Shown one piece after another: positions 54,610 to 64,000 of a stretch of DNA of 64,000 nucleotides. The notes beneath the pieces were generated by a model, which was not told the origin of the DNA, made no database searches, and saw nothing but the letters and a program-made list of their open reading frames with translations. Source of the DNA: Bemisia tabaci. Lineage: Eukaryota; Arthropoda; Insecta; Hemiptera; Aleyrodidae. Position 1 is the stretch's first letter. Each line of letters opens with the position of its first letter. The position numbers were made by a program, and so were the translations under genes. The stretch spans positions 29,834,597-29,898,596 of the forward strand of contig NC_092799.1 of the NCBI RefSeq assembly GCF_918797505.1. The letters are read 5' to 3'.

Positions 54610-54810
54610 GAAGGAACGTAACTCCATTCCGAGGTTGCAAAATGGAATCAAACAATTCAATTTTTTACCAGAATCAATCTGCGCAATTTACATTGAAAAT
54701 GTTTTCAATTTTTGCATGAGATCAGACGTAAAAATCATCCAACATTCGCCTGTTTCAAAAGCGATCTGCGCAAGAAAATTGGCAACATTGAAATGCAGTT
54801 ACGTCCTTTC
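54610..54810. mobile_element. Small TIR element with GAAGGAACGTAACT ends
   Basis: The left end GAAGGAACGTAACTCCATT and the right end AAATGCAGTTACGTCCTTTC are inverted with a few mismatches, and GGTTGC pairs with GGCAAC further in. About 200 bp, directly left of a family D element. Single copy in the window. Confidence 0.5.
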
Positions 54811-54822
54811 CTGGGGAGACAC

Positions 54823-55331
54823 AAATGGAGATGTTGCATGTGTGAGGAATTTGCAATTTGACTGTTGATTCTTACGTAAAAGTTCGCGAGAAATACGATG
54901 GTGTCATTGGTTTTCTTTGAAATCAACTCCCAAGCTCAAAAAAAACTCTCAAGTTGAGGCCAAAATAGAGGGGATATCCCACGCTATCCTGAGAGTCCAC
55001 CTCTACATCAAGACAAACTCTCCATGCAAAGATAGGGAGCAAATACATTGACAGGGCTGCCACTTTATTTAGGGACTCTAAAATTGAAAACACGACATCA
55101 CTGCTAATGTATTTGCTCCCTATCTTTGCATAGAGAGTTTGTCTTGATGTAGAGGTGGACTCTCAGGATAGCGTGAGATATCCCCTCCATTTTGGCCCCA
55201 ACTTGAGAGCTTTTTTTGAGCTTGAGAGTTAATTTTAGAGAAAATCAGTGGGGTCATCGTGTTTCTCGCGAACTTTTACATAAGATTCAACAATCAAATC
55301 GCAAATTCCTCACACATGCAACATCTCCATT
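54823..55331. mobile_element. Long-arm palindromic element, family D (copy 2)
   Basis: Same ends and order as 5168-5682: AATGGAGATGTTGC on the left, CAACATCTCCATT on the right, with central CTCCCTATCTTTGC arms. About 509 bp and non-coding. Confidence 0.78.
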
Positions 55332-55930
55332 ATGCGCCAAAGGATTGGATGCCAGACTTTTTCCACGTGTCGTTACTTATTTTGGGACAATTTTACCATA
55401 GAGTAGTCTACTCCTTTATCTGCATCTCCAGTGTGCAACAGACCCATTCAAATGGATATTTTGGACGAGGATCGAAGGATCTTACTTCTGTGTCGACAAA
55501 GCTCCCGGAAAAGCGATTTGCATGAGAGCATGTCGATTGCGCCAAATGCGGCTGGCTCCCCGCCCCCGCCGTGGGAGGACTCGGGTCACTCATTTCGGAA
55601 GCAGCTCCTCACGCGGGTTAGTTGAGCTTTTAAATGATTTAATTCAAGGCCAATTGATGTTTCTCAGCAATTATAGCTTCAATTTTAATTAAGCTCAGTC
55701 GCTTCGTATCAGTCACGTGGCTGCCAAATCTATGAGCCTTTGCGCTCTGTCGGTGGAGGAACAGTTCATTGGGTCGGATTTTTAATATACAGCACTATGA
55801 AATCGCCTTGACTTGAAATTTTCTTGAGTTTCTGGTCAAAATTGAACTTTCTTTCCCCGAGGGAATTCAAGGAAATTCCGGGTTGAGGAAGTCTGAAAGA
55901 TCTGTCTAAAATTGACGATGTGGACTATTT
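55332..55930 (+). other. Intron sequence, no gene seen
   Basis: No exon or defined repeat. An 88-codon plus frame here is partly family D sequence. Confidence 0.35.
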
Positions 55931-56197
55931 GGACCACGTCAAGTATAGGAAGGAACCAATCCAAATCAGCTGTATAGCCACATTTTGGGCAGTTTATTTT
56001 TTTACATGAAAACGGTTGTCCGGATTTTTTTTTTTTAAATTGTATAGGGAATTTTCTATACAAAGCGAAGTAAATTCATTATAATGTTTAAAAAAACCGA
56101 CAAAATCGTTCTCAACTTGCCTTAAATTAAATTGATCCGTTTAATTTGGCAATAGCTGCTATGTCTTGGTACCTCTCTGCTCTGCTAAACGTGGTCC
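55931..56197. mobile_element. TIR element, family G (copy 3, diverged)
   Basis: Left end GGACCACGTCAAGTATAGGA, right end CTGCTCTGCTAAACGTGGTCC. The interior keeps ACATGAAAACGGTTGTCCGG, as in copy 2. Arms are less similar than in copy 2, so this copy is older. Confidence 0.65.
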
Positions 56198-57440
56198 AAT
56201 TTTTTACTTCCATAATATATTCAAAACATTTTTCGGTACAAGGGATGTAGCGAATAAGCGAGTTTCGAGATAAACGAGTTTAGAAATTTATAATTCTCTA
56301 TTAGTCTGAAAATTATTTAAATTTTTCAGAAGTGTTTGACAATTAAGCTCTTAGAAGAATAATTAAGAATCGCTAGCTTTTTCCAAGGCTTATTTTGTAT
56401 GTTCGTGGCACAACGATTTTTTTTTAAATTATGCTCTATTACTGTAAGGAAGGAAACGTTACTTCAAGATATCCTTTAGTAACTTCAATCCAGCCCATAG
56501 ACAACTCCCCGCAGTGAGGGCAATGTAATCAAATCAGCTTCAAGTATAAGCCATTTTCGCAAATCAACACCATTTTTTACCCCATGATAAGTACCGTGCT
56601 ACAAATTTTCTGGGCGTTCATGTCTGCTGAATGTTTGTTTGGGCAGTTTGCTAGAATTTGTCAAACTACGCTTTGATCTCCAAACATATTATTCAAACAT
56701 TTTGGTCATCAGCCACCAATTGACGTACCTGAGCGGTGAATCCCCTGAGGAACCGTCTTACACTACGAGATATGGAGCAATCCAAGGTCTCTATATTTGT
56801 AGAGAATTGACGCTGAGTCAATCGCAGTTCCCGCATGACCTAAACCGCATGTTCAAGGTGGCAACTTTGTCATGGATGCGATACGTTGATTGGTTGAACG
56901 CACTGTAGTCATTCATTTAGGGAGTTCCGTCTCTCTTTCATTAGACTTGGTATCTTCCCCTTCCCTGTTCTTCCCTTCCTCTCCACTGCCTCTTTCTGAG
57001 GCCTCACCTGTTGTTGCTCTTTTTTGGGGTCTTTTTTATCGCATCATTTTTCTGACCGTACCTGAACTCGCGTCCAACTGCAAACGTGCTTGTCAAGTGT
57101 TTTAATTTAAGGTCGAGTTCTTGGATCCCCTCAAGATGTTCTGAAGTGAATCTTAATTAAAACGTTTCAAATGTTATCACGAAGCACCAGCTGAACCTTT
57201 AACTCCAGCAAAAAATGTCAGTAACCGACACTCACAATCAGTTAGAGCCTATCTGGTCTTTTGGGATCACGGGTCCCCTCTAATACTTCATCCACTTAAA
57301 CAATCGTTGAATCTTTTTATCACGAACCAAACTTCCTCTGTGGCCAAATCATTGAAACTACGTCCGCACGAAAAGTCAAGACAACCTTATTTTAACCATG
57401 CAATATATCGCATTTCGATGTCTTTATCAGCTGCTTTAAA
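56198..57440 (+). other. Intron sequence, no gene seen
   Basis: AT-rich. The 89-codon frame at 56639-56908 and the following 71-codon frame have no recognisable domain, and flanking splice signals are not convincing. Confidence 0.35.
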
Positions 57441-57667
57441 CACCGGAAAAAAGTCGCTTGGATCTAGAATCCAGACTCTTAAAAACATTGACAAGAAAAA
57501 ATACTCTCGAGTCAATAGGATTTTTGCTTAAATCAAAAGGAAATCCGCTTAAATCAAGAGGCTCGGCTCTTCGATTCAAGGAAAAATCCGATTGAGTCAA
57601 GAGTATTTTTTCTTGTCATTATTATAAAGAGTTGGGACTCTAGATCCAAGCGACTTTTTTTCCAGTG
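57441..57667. mobile_element. Palindromic MITE, family A (copy 6, diverged ends)
   Basis: CACCGGAAAAAAGTCGCTTG, then GATCTAGAATCCAGACTC on the left, and the inverse with CCAAGCGACTTTTTTTCCAG, then TG on the right. Both arms carry GTCGCTTGG where other copies have CACATTGG, so the variant is shared by both arms. It is flanked by AA on both sides. Confidence 0.85.
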
Positions 57668-58032
57668 AACTTTTAATAATCGGCCCGCTGGTCCAATTGC
57701 TGTGTCGAAGTCATCATTAACATCATTAGTTAACTTCTCAAAACCCTCCATTTGGATGAGTTCCTCTAGCTCGGTGGCAGTGCAGCATAGCCATCGACGT
57801 GGTGAAGAGGGAGAAAAAAGGTCTTAGCCGTCAATACGCGAGAGAGAAGCTTACGGTTGATGGGAATGGTTCAACAAAAAGGCGACGGAGCTCGGTTTTG
57901 TGCTGGTTGTTTATTAATTTGTAAGTTCGTTTGTACCTAAGTATCGTGAAAATTGACCTTCATTAAGCAAAATGATCTACGTCAAAAGCATTTATCCAAT
58001 TCTAAAGATGTGTTGAACATTTTCCTCGATAT

Positions 58033-58193
58033 CAGTGGCGAGGCGTGAACGATCGATTATCGATATTACCACATTTGAAGCTGTGGTAAAGAATCGACTT
58101 TTGAGGTGTTCGTTGCGAACGCCCCGTCTACCGATCCTTTTTCATAAGTTTAAATGGTAGACCAATCGATACATCGCCAAGCACACGCCACTG
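58033..58193. mobile_element. hAT-like MITE with 8-bp TSD
   Basis: Left end CAGTGGCGAGGCGTG, right end GCACACGCCACTG. The flanks CTCGATAT (58025-58032) and CTCGATAC (58194-58201) agree at 7 of 8 bases. Inner phrases GATCGATTATCGAT and ACCAATCGATACATCG pair partly. 161 bp, non-coding, typical of hAT-derived MITEs (CAGTGGCG terminus). Confidence 0.8.
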
Positions 58194-58665
58194 CTCGATA
58201 CCCGCACCCGCATACTTCGAGCGATGAGACCAAAATATCCTAAGGCTGCGGTGCTTATTCATATGATAACCAAAATGGATCACCAGTTAGAGAGGGCGAT
58301 AATTGAAGCACCACAAGACACGCCATGCTCATTGGCATTTCACGTAGCCCAAGCTGTTAGATCTCGTAAAATCTCTAGAATAAAATTGGTAACCATAAAA
58401 TAACTCGAACATCTCTAGCATAAAATTAGACGGAATGTGAAAATCGTAGTCCTTGCGCGATCAAAAATGCATATTGTCCTTGTCTTCACACATTTTAAAT
58501 CTGCAACCCTCGTGAATCTTGCAAGTCGCAGACTCTAGTCAATGAACTATCTCATAAACTTTACTCAACAAAGCTCAGAAGATTTAAAAACTCTACTTTC
58601 AAATTCGAAAATTAATGCATGAGACCAATACAATATAATCACTCTTTGCCAGTCAAGAATACCTA
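58194..58665 (+). other. Intron sequence, no gene seen
   Basis: AT-rich spacer between an hAT-like MITE and a family A copy. Confidence 0.35.
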
Positions 58666-58874
58666 CACTGGAAGAAAACACATAGGATCTAGAGTCCAGA
58701 CTCTTAAAAACATCGACAAGAAAAAATACTCTTGATTCAATCAGATTTAAGCTTAAATCAAGAACCAAGCTTTCCTTTTGATTTGAGCTTAAATCTGATT
58801 GAATCAAGAGTCATTTTTCTTGTTAATGTTTTGAAGAGTCTGGACTCTAGATCCAATGTGTTTTTTTTCCAGTG
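58666..58874. mobile_element. Palindromic MITE, family A (copy 7)
   Basis: From CACTGGAAGAAAACACATAG to TTTTTTTTCCAGTG, 209 bp, with both GGATCTAGAGTCCAGACTC cores. It is flanked by TA on each side (58664-58665 and 58875-58876). Slightly shorter at the centre than the other copies. Confidence 0.85.
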
Positions 58875-59671
58875 TATTTCTGAAACGGCGATGAAGCAAA
58901 ATAGTCGGCCTCTGAAAGCTAAAAAGTGAACTGAATAGCCGTTCAACGCTTGCGAGAGCATCTCTGTCGGGTCCGTCAGTTATTTTTATTGGTTAATTAT
59001 GCCGCTCATCCTCTGTTTTCCTTTCTTTTTTATCATTTTTCTCCTCTTACTCATCCTCTCTTTCATATTTTCTGCGTATCCCGTCCGACTATCTTCGTCC
59101 GTCAGGGATGAGTCCCTTGCCTCGTTGCCTCCTTCGATGTGTTCGGAGTGAAGGCTCAGTCTTCAACTCCAGTAATTCAACGACTCCTTTCAGGAAATTG
59201 TTAGAAAAGTTGGCATCATTCCGGATAGTGTACTTGTACGTTTCTTTTGCGTTTGTCATCGGTGCCAGCTTTGACATTCCATCCGATTCTGTCGCTGGAC
59301 GTGTAAATTCGCTGCGAGGATAGATCCCGAGTCGCAGAGAATACGCAGAAAATAGCGCTCATCTCAGTGGATGTGCAGTTTCGAGTCTGTTGCCGCTTGT
59401 ACCAGAATTAACGATGAAGGGGGAAAAATTGGATTTAGGAAAAATTCAGGATTGCCGGTGGTCTGGAAAACTGGGAAAATCAGGGGAATTCGTGGGAAAA
59501 TTCAGGTCATCTCTCATCTCTGACACTTCTACTATTCAGTTAAACGTATATCTGATCCTCCAACTGTTTATTTTTAAGGCTTGTCATTTTTTAACCAGCC
59601 ACTGAATGCCTTTTTCCATAATTTGATCTCTACAGAAGGAAAATTGTGTTCAAGGTCTAGCAAAAGTCAGC

Positions 59672-59673
<2 letters not shown>
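58875..59673 (+). other. Intron sequence, no gene seen
   Basis: No exon. Around 59450-59510 there are GGGAAAATCAGGGGAATTC-type phrases, part of a dispersed repeat that recurs to the right. Confidence 0.35.

Positions 59674-59722
<49 letters not shown>
59674..59722. repeat. Poly-T tract (about 49 T)
   Basis: Uninterrupted T homopolymer followed by AAATTTATTG. It could be the reverse-strand A tail of a retroposed sequence or a slippage product. The length is uncertain. Confidence 0.85.
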
Positions 59723-59729
<7 letters not shown>

Positions 59730-60759
59730 TTGTTTTTTATAAAAAATAAGATAGAAAAAAAGGTGGAAATTTTGTTCGAAGGTCAGTGATAGTCAGGAAG
59801 TTAGAACATTTAGAGTCGGGGAAAAGCGAACATAGACAGGAGAAAGTCAGGGAATTTAAGAATGACGAAATCATGGCAACCCTGAATTTTCAAAAGTAAT
59901 TTTTAACAGACTACACAAATCTGTTTTCTAAGGAAACCTTTCGAAAGAAAAGTTCTCACAAATGCAGCGACGAGATCGCAAACAGTTCCTATGGAGGAGC
60001 TTAATTTGTAACAGTATGGCAACAGCACTGAAGGGACCTCCGGTCTATATGGTTTGGAATTTCGCTGATATATCTTTACTCAAATCAGTTCTCGAAAACT
60101 GCGTTCTTGGAAGGTAGCTTCGGCGAGTTTTTTTTCCTTTTCTACGTTCGCTAACTGGAAGACGAACGTCAATTGGTGACGAATTATGGGGAATGATTAA
60201 AAACACAGTGTTTGGCTGATGAACACAAGAACACACTCGCAAATAAAAACTTAAAAACTTGATAATGGACTTTTTGTAGAGACCTCTCAAGTCACCATTT
60301 CACTTGGAAATATATCCTGTCCATGCGCGTTTAATTTCATATCATTCAGCTGAAAAAAGTTTTTGTTCCGTAAATATCGGTAGCAGGATTGTGGTCTCAC
60401 CAAGACAATGCGGGGCAACCCAGTTAGTTTAATCAATAATCAATCGTCGATGCACTTATCGCTGTGTTTAACCGCTGACTTCCTCAGAAAGGCCAAGAAT
60501 TCCAAAGAAACACAACTAACAGAAATAGTTGAACCAACGCTTACAATCCTTAGTTCAGGCTAGGTCTCAGAGTCAAAAGCCTGAAGAGATAGAAATCTCT
60601 AAATTCTTGCTGAATTTTGAATAAACATTACTTATGTCAGTTACGTTCCCTATGCACTCGTAATAATATCAGTTATAACAGTTAATAATAGTATCTTTAC
60701 CACTGTAGTGGTTTAAATTATTACTTAATGATCGATTAGTTGTATCATCGTGAAATGGC
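59723..60759 (+). other. Intron sequence, no gene seen
   Basis: AT-rich. GTCAGGGAATTT-type phrases near 59840. Open frames under 85 codons, without domains. Confidence 0.35.
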
Positions 60760-60799
60760 ACATTCGAAACACGTGCTTTGTACCAACACGAAGAAGTGA

Positions 60800-61122
60800 C
60801 TTTCACGTCATGTTAGATTGCCTTCAATTTTCCGTGTAGGCATGATGAACTCCTGCGTGGTCGAATAATGGTATTAGCAACAGCTGTAAGGTAATCATAA
60901 CGCATCGGCAGTTCGCCTTCCAATTTTTAGTGTAGACAACCCGAGCTCCCACTTGGTTAAATAGTGGTATCACTGTAAATTCACCGTTCCTTAGAGCTCA
61001 CACGAAAAATATACATTAAGCGAACTCTGAGTGGTGACTTGAACACTACGTCTGTTCGCCTTCAATTTTTGGTGTAGGCAATGCGAGCTCCCACGTGATC
61101 GAATAATGGTATCAACGTAAAT
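60800..61122. repeat. Three irregular tandem copies of a ~60-bp phrase
   Basis: GCCTTCAATTTTxxGTGTAG followed by GCAxxxxGAGCTCC and GAATAATGGTATxA occurs starting at about 60820, 60915 and 61058, that is at 95- and 143-bp steps. The last copy is cut by the hAT-like MITE that starts at 61123. Confidence 0.6.
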
Positions 61123-61338
61123 CAGTGCTCCCATTCCTCGGAACTAGTACTGAATATCGGATTTGTAGATTTTCCTGTAATTTTCCCGGAGTTTTTGAAA
61201 TTCCCAAAATGTTCCGGATCTTTTGCATTTTCCGGAACTTTTGAAAAAAGCCTAAAAGAACCCATCGGCCATGGATTGGAAGAAATTGGAACAAAAAAGT
61301 TCCGGATCCTGGAACTTTTGACGGACATGGAAGCACTG
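61123..61338. mobile_element. hAT-like MITE with 8-bp TSD (relative of 47570-47818)
   Basis: Left end CAGTGCTCCCATTCC, right end GGACATGGAAGCACTG. The flanks ACGTAAAT (61115-61122) and CCGTAAAT (61339-61346) agree at 7 of 8 bases. The interior carries GTTCCGGATC and TTTTGACGG phrases, as in the copy at 47570. Non-coding. Confidence 0.8.
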
Positions 61339-61544
61339 CCGTAAATTGATATCTCGTTGTGATCGCCAGCTCTTGGGCTTAATTTTTTTCGGCAGGAGGG
61401 ATCCAAATTTTTTCGGAAGAAGGGCCTGCCGGTTAATTTCGATCATCTTACATAAATGAAAATAGTCGAAATGAGTTTTGCGAACTCGCGGGAATCGCCA
61501 CTGCTTGCGCCGCCGCCGGAGGAAAGCGCGTGAAAGTTTATCGT

Positions 61545-61782
61545 CGCACAGTGGATCGAGTCAATTAGAGAGGTCGGACATGAAATGTTTGTCCAAAACT
61601 GCAAATTTTGATGTTAGATTAGTCACATTTCGAATTCTAAGGGGTGTTTCTGGAAGAAAATTTCACGAGGAAACCAATGGAACCCTTTTTAAAATCTGAA
61701 AGTTTTGTGTAAATGGATTTGCGAGCTTTTAAAGTTTCCAAATTTTGTTCGGCCTCTCCTATATGACTCGATCCACTGTGCG
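61545..61782. mobile_element. TIR element, family I (uninterrupted copy)
   Basis: CGCACAGTGGATCGAGTCA, then AGAGAGGTCGGACATG on the left, inverted as GTTCGGCCTCTCC and TGACTCGATCCACTGTGCG on the right. 238 bp. This is the empty-site reference for the interrupted copy at 10245-10731. Confidence 0.8.
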
Positions 61783-62207
61783 TGGTTCGCCTATCCAAAC
61801 TCGGTAATTAATAACCTGGATGAAGCGACAACGTGGTCGGTGATAAGGAGTAATTCGGTTTTCACCCTCTTTCCGCTTCGGCCTCGGCTCGGCTCCGGGC
61901 CGTGTTTTTCACTTTTTGCGTCGCCCTTTTCAGTGATCAAAAATCATAGCGGCTCTCCGTTTGAGTATAAATACATTTAAGATGTGTTTTCCTCATGATT
62001 TTGATGCGCTGAATCCGAATTTGACCTCCGCTTTTCCCTAAAAAATCATTTGCAAAAGTTACTGTCATTTTTTCACAAAAATCACAAACTACCATACGAT
62101 TGGCTTGTTATACTTGCTTAGATTGGATGAAAACCATGCGTTCATTGCACATACATGTACAGTTCATGTAAAATTAAGAATGTTTTGATTTTTTGACACC
62201 CCCCCCC

Positions 62208-62210
<3 letters not shown>
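61783..62210 (+). other. Intron sequence, no gene seen
   Basis: A moderately GC-rich patch at 61880-61930. Otherwise AT-rich, ending in a 10-C run before poly-T. Confidence 0.35.

Positions 62211-62252
<42 letters not shown>
62211..62252. repeat. Poly-T tract (about 42 T)
   Basis: Uninterrupted T run preceded by CCCCCCCCCCAA. Possibly the tail of a reverse-strand retroposon. No body of a known retroposon is recognised next to it. Confidence 0.85.
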
Positions 62253-62255
<3 letters not shown>

Positions 62256-64000
62256 GAAAACTGAACTGAAAAAAATGAAATAGATCTAAAATTCATTTGT
62301 ATTTTAAAAATGTCGAAATAATGCTTCAGAGAAGACTTTTCTTTACGTTGATTTGACGGGAAACGCAAATCGGGTACATAACAATGTTGAAGAGCGGGGG
62401 TGCAATATTGTCACGTTAAGAAAAATTCAATCAACAATGGATAAATATTCGGAGAGTAAGAAATTTTACATCAATAGGTACTTTCTAGGATTGAAAAGAG
62501 CGTTTTTAAAGATAAAACTGCGGAACGGAAAACTTCCCAAAAAATCTCAAAAAGTAGGGGGAACCAAATTTTTTTCGAAACGGTCAACCTCAAAAAGATT
62601 CATAGAAGCTACATAAGTGCGTCTCTGTAGATGCAAAAGTGCTTAGCACGTGTTAAGCCTGCAACTATAGGTGTTTTTCGGGGCAAACAATTGAGTTTTC
62701 CTGGGACAAACACGTAGTCACGTAAAAAATTCAAATTTGGTCGAAAAAGCAGGCGGAAGCAATTATTTTTGGTTCGGTTGCCTTTCTAAGGATCTGCAGA
62801 AACGACTTAAAAGTGTCTCTGGAGGTGCCAAATGTCTCAGAATATTTTTCGAGGGGCTTTCCAGGGTTGTAAAACAGTATTTTGAAAGAAACACGCAGGT
62901 ACGAAAAAGATTCAAAATTCGTCCAAAAAGCAAGAAGAACCAACAATTTTTGGTTTAAAATCCTTCTTAAGGATTCATAGAGACTACTTAAGCACGTTTT
63001 TGGAGGTGTCGCATGCCTCAAAAAAGTTTAAGACGACTACAGATTGATCGATGGCTAAACTTGCTAAATACCGTTATTTTAGCCACCGACTTAGAGACCT
63101 AGTAAATTCGATTTCTCGAGAAAAAGCAAACCAAAGCACGAAATATTTCTACTGTAGCTTCCCAAGGATGTGTAGAAGCTCCCTAAAGGTGTCTCATTAG
63201 GTGACCTTTGGTGACTTTTTTTTAAAATGAAAGTTCGTGGGAAAAATCGGCATTTTTTTTATGAAAAATAGGTATCCAACTTCTACCTTGTGTGGGATGT
63301 GTCAGAATGCCTCGGAGAAAAATTGTAATTAGTGCGTTACAATCCTCTTAGAGTCCTCTACAAAATGGTATAAGCAAGAATTCTGAGAGACCATTTCATG
63401 ATTCAGGAGAGGCTCCGAACGCTTTGTTAGAAATAGCCACTTCACGGGTCAGAAAATACGTATCCGACTATTTGCACAGTTTGTGACACTTTCAAAGTGA
63501 CTAGAAATTTTTTTGAGGTATACTACGTGTAGTTTATGACCCGTAGATACTATATTTATCAATTTTGACTTGAAAAAAAAATGTCGTCCAATTTCATAAA
63601 CATCGATTTTTGAGCGCTCCCGAGCGGATTGGGACCATGCGTCGCCTCGCGCTCGCTCCTCAGCCCGCGAATCGCAGACATGCGCTCGCTCATAAATTTA
63701 AGTCCACGCGGTTGCCCCAAAGCGGGGACTCACCACAGAAGTGGGGGGGGGGGGAGGCTTCGCTTTTTCGGCGTTGCCGCCGTCTGTTGCATCATGTTTT
63801 CCATTATCATTTATTCTGGGAAAGGTAGTCAGGATTGCCACAGTGAGGGAAAACCGGGAAATGTCAGGGAATTTTAAGAAGTCAGGGAAAACCGGGAAAT
63901 AATGTCAGGGAAAATGACGAAAATGTCAGGGAAAATTTGTTAAATCTTCTTTATTTGCTTTTTAAAATGGGTTGGAGGTTTCGAACCACAAATGCCTGAA
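62253..64000 (+). other. Intron sequence to window end, no gene seen
   Basis: AT-rich with short frames. Two long similar segments (about 62700-62860 and 62890-63010) share phrases such as AAATTCGTCCAAAAAGCA and GGATTCATAGAGACTACTTA, suggesting old internal duplication. At 63830-63940 there are several GTCAGGGAAA(A/T) units. No Pumilio exon appears before the window ends. Confidence 0.4.

Noticed and set aside
59674..62252. Poly-T tracts considered as tails of processed pseudogenes
   Set aside because: No recognisable gene body or matching target-site duplication was found next to either tract.

Overview
The window is animal nuclear DNA, most likely from an insect. It has two spliced protein-coding genes with GT-AG introns, AT-rich non-coding DNA, CpG-rich islets and many short terminal-inverted-repeat (TIR) elements. 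No bacterial operon, CRISPR array, rRNA gene or convincing tRNA gene is visible. Some repeat motifs (CTGCCGTGCTAAGGAAGAAC, GGATCTAGAGTCCAGACTC) resemble, from memory only, repeats of hemipterans such as whiteflies. That assignment is unverified.

Layout. (1) 1-12.4 kb is gene-free: MITE-like elements of several families, a 31-bp minisatellite and GC-rich islets. (2) 12.4-25.2 kb holds a complete plus-strand E2F transcription factor gene. Nine coding exons join in phase to 463 codons plus stop. The product carries the cyclin-binding KRRL box, the winged-helix DNA-binding domain with RRIYD, a dimerisation/marked-box region, a Gln-rich linker and a C-terminal RB-binding box, which makes it an E2F1/2/3-type activator. 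(3) 24.7-40.4 kb is the interval to the next gene. It contains possible E2F 3'UTR, a near-perfect 405-bp palindrome and a few inverted repeats. (4) 40.4-43.3 kb holds three consecutive plus-strand exons that I assign to the N-terminus of a Pumilio (PUF) RNA-binding protein. The C-terminal PUF repeats are not in the window, so the gene must continue to the right. (5) 43.3-64 kb is therefore probably one intron of more than 20.7 kb. It is again dense in TIR elements, including nested insertions and three hAT-like elements with 8-bp target-site duplications (TSDs).

The two genes are independent: E2F controls S-phase transcription, and Pumilio represses mRNAs post-transcriptionally. PUF repression of E2F3 mRNA is known in mammals, but nothing here shows a regulatory link beyond neighbourhood.

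I found no clear new enzymatic or defence system. The most informative observations are two nested insertions with paralogous empty sites in the same window, the 198-bp-arm palindrome, the TSD-supported MITE families, and a phase-compatible candidate alternative last exon of E2F that would remove the RB-binding domain.
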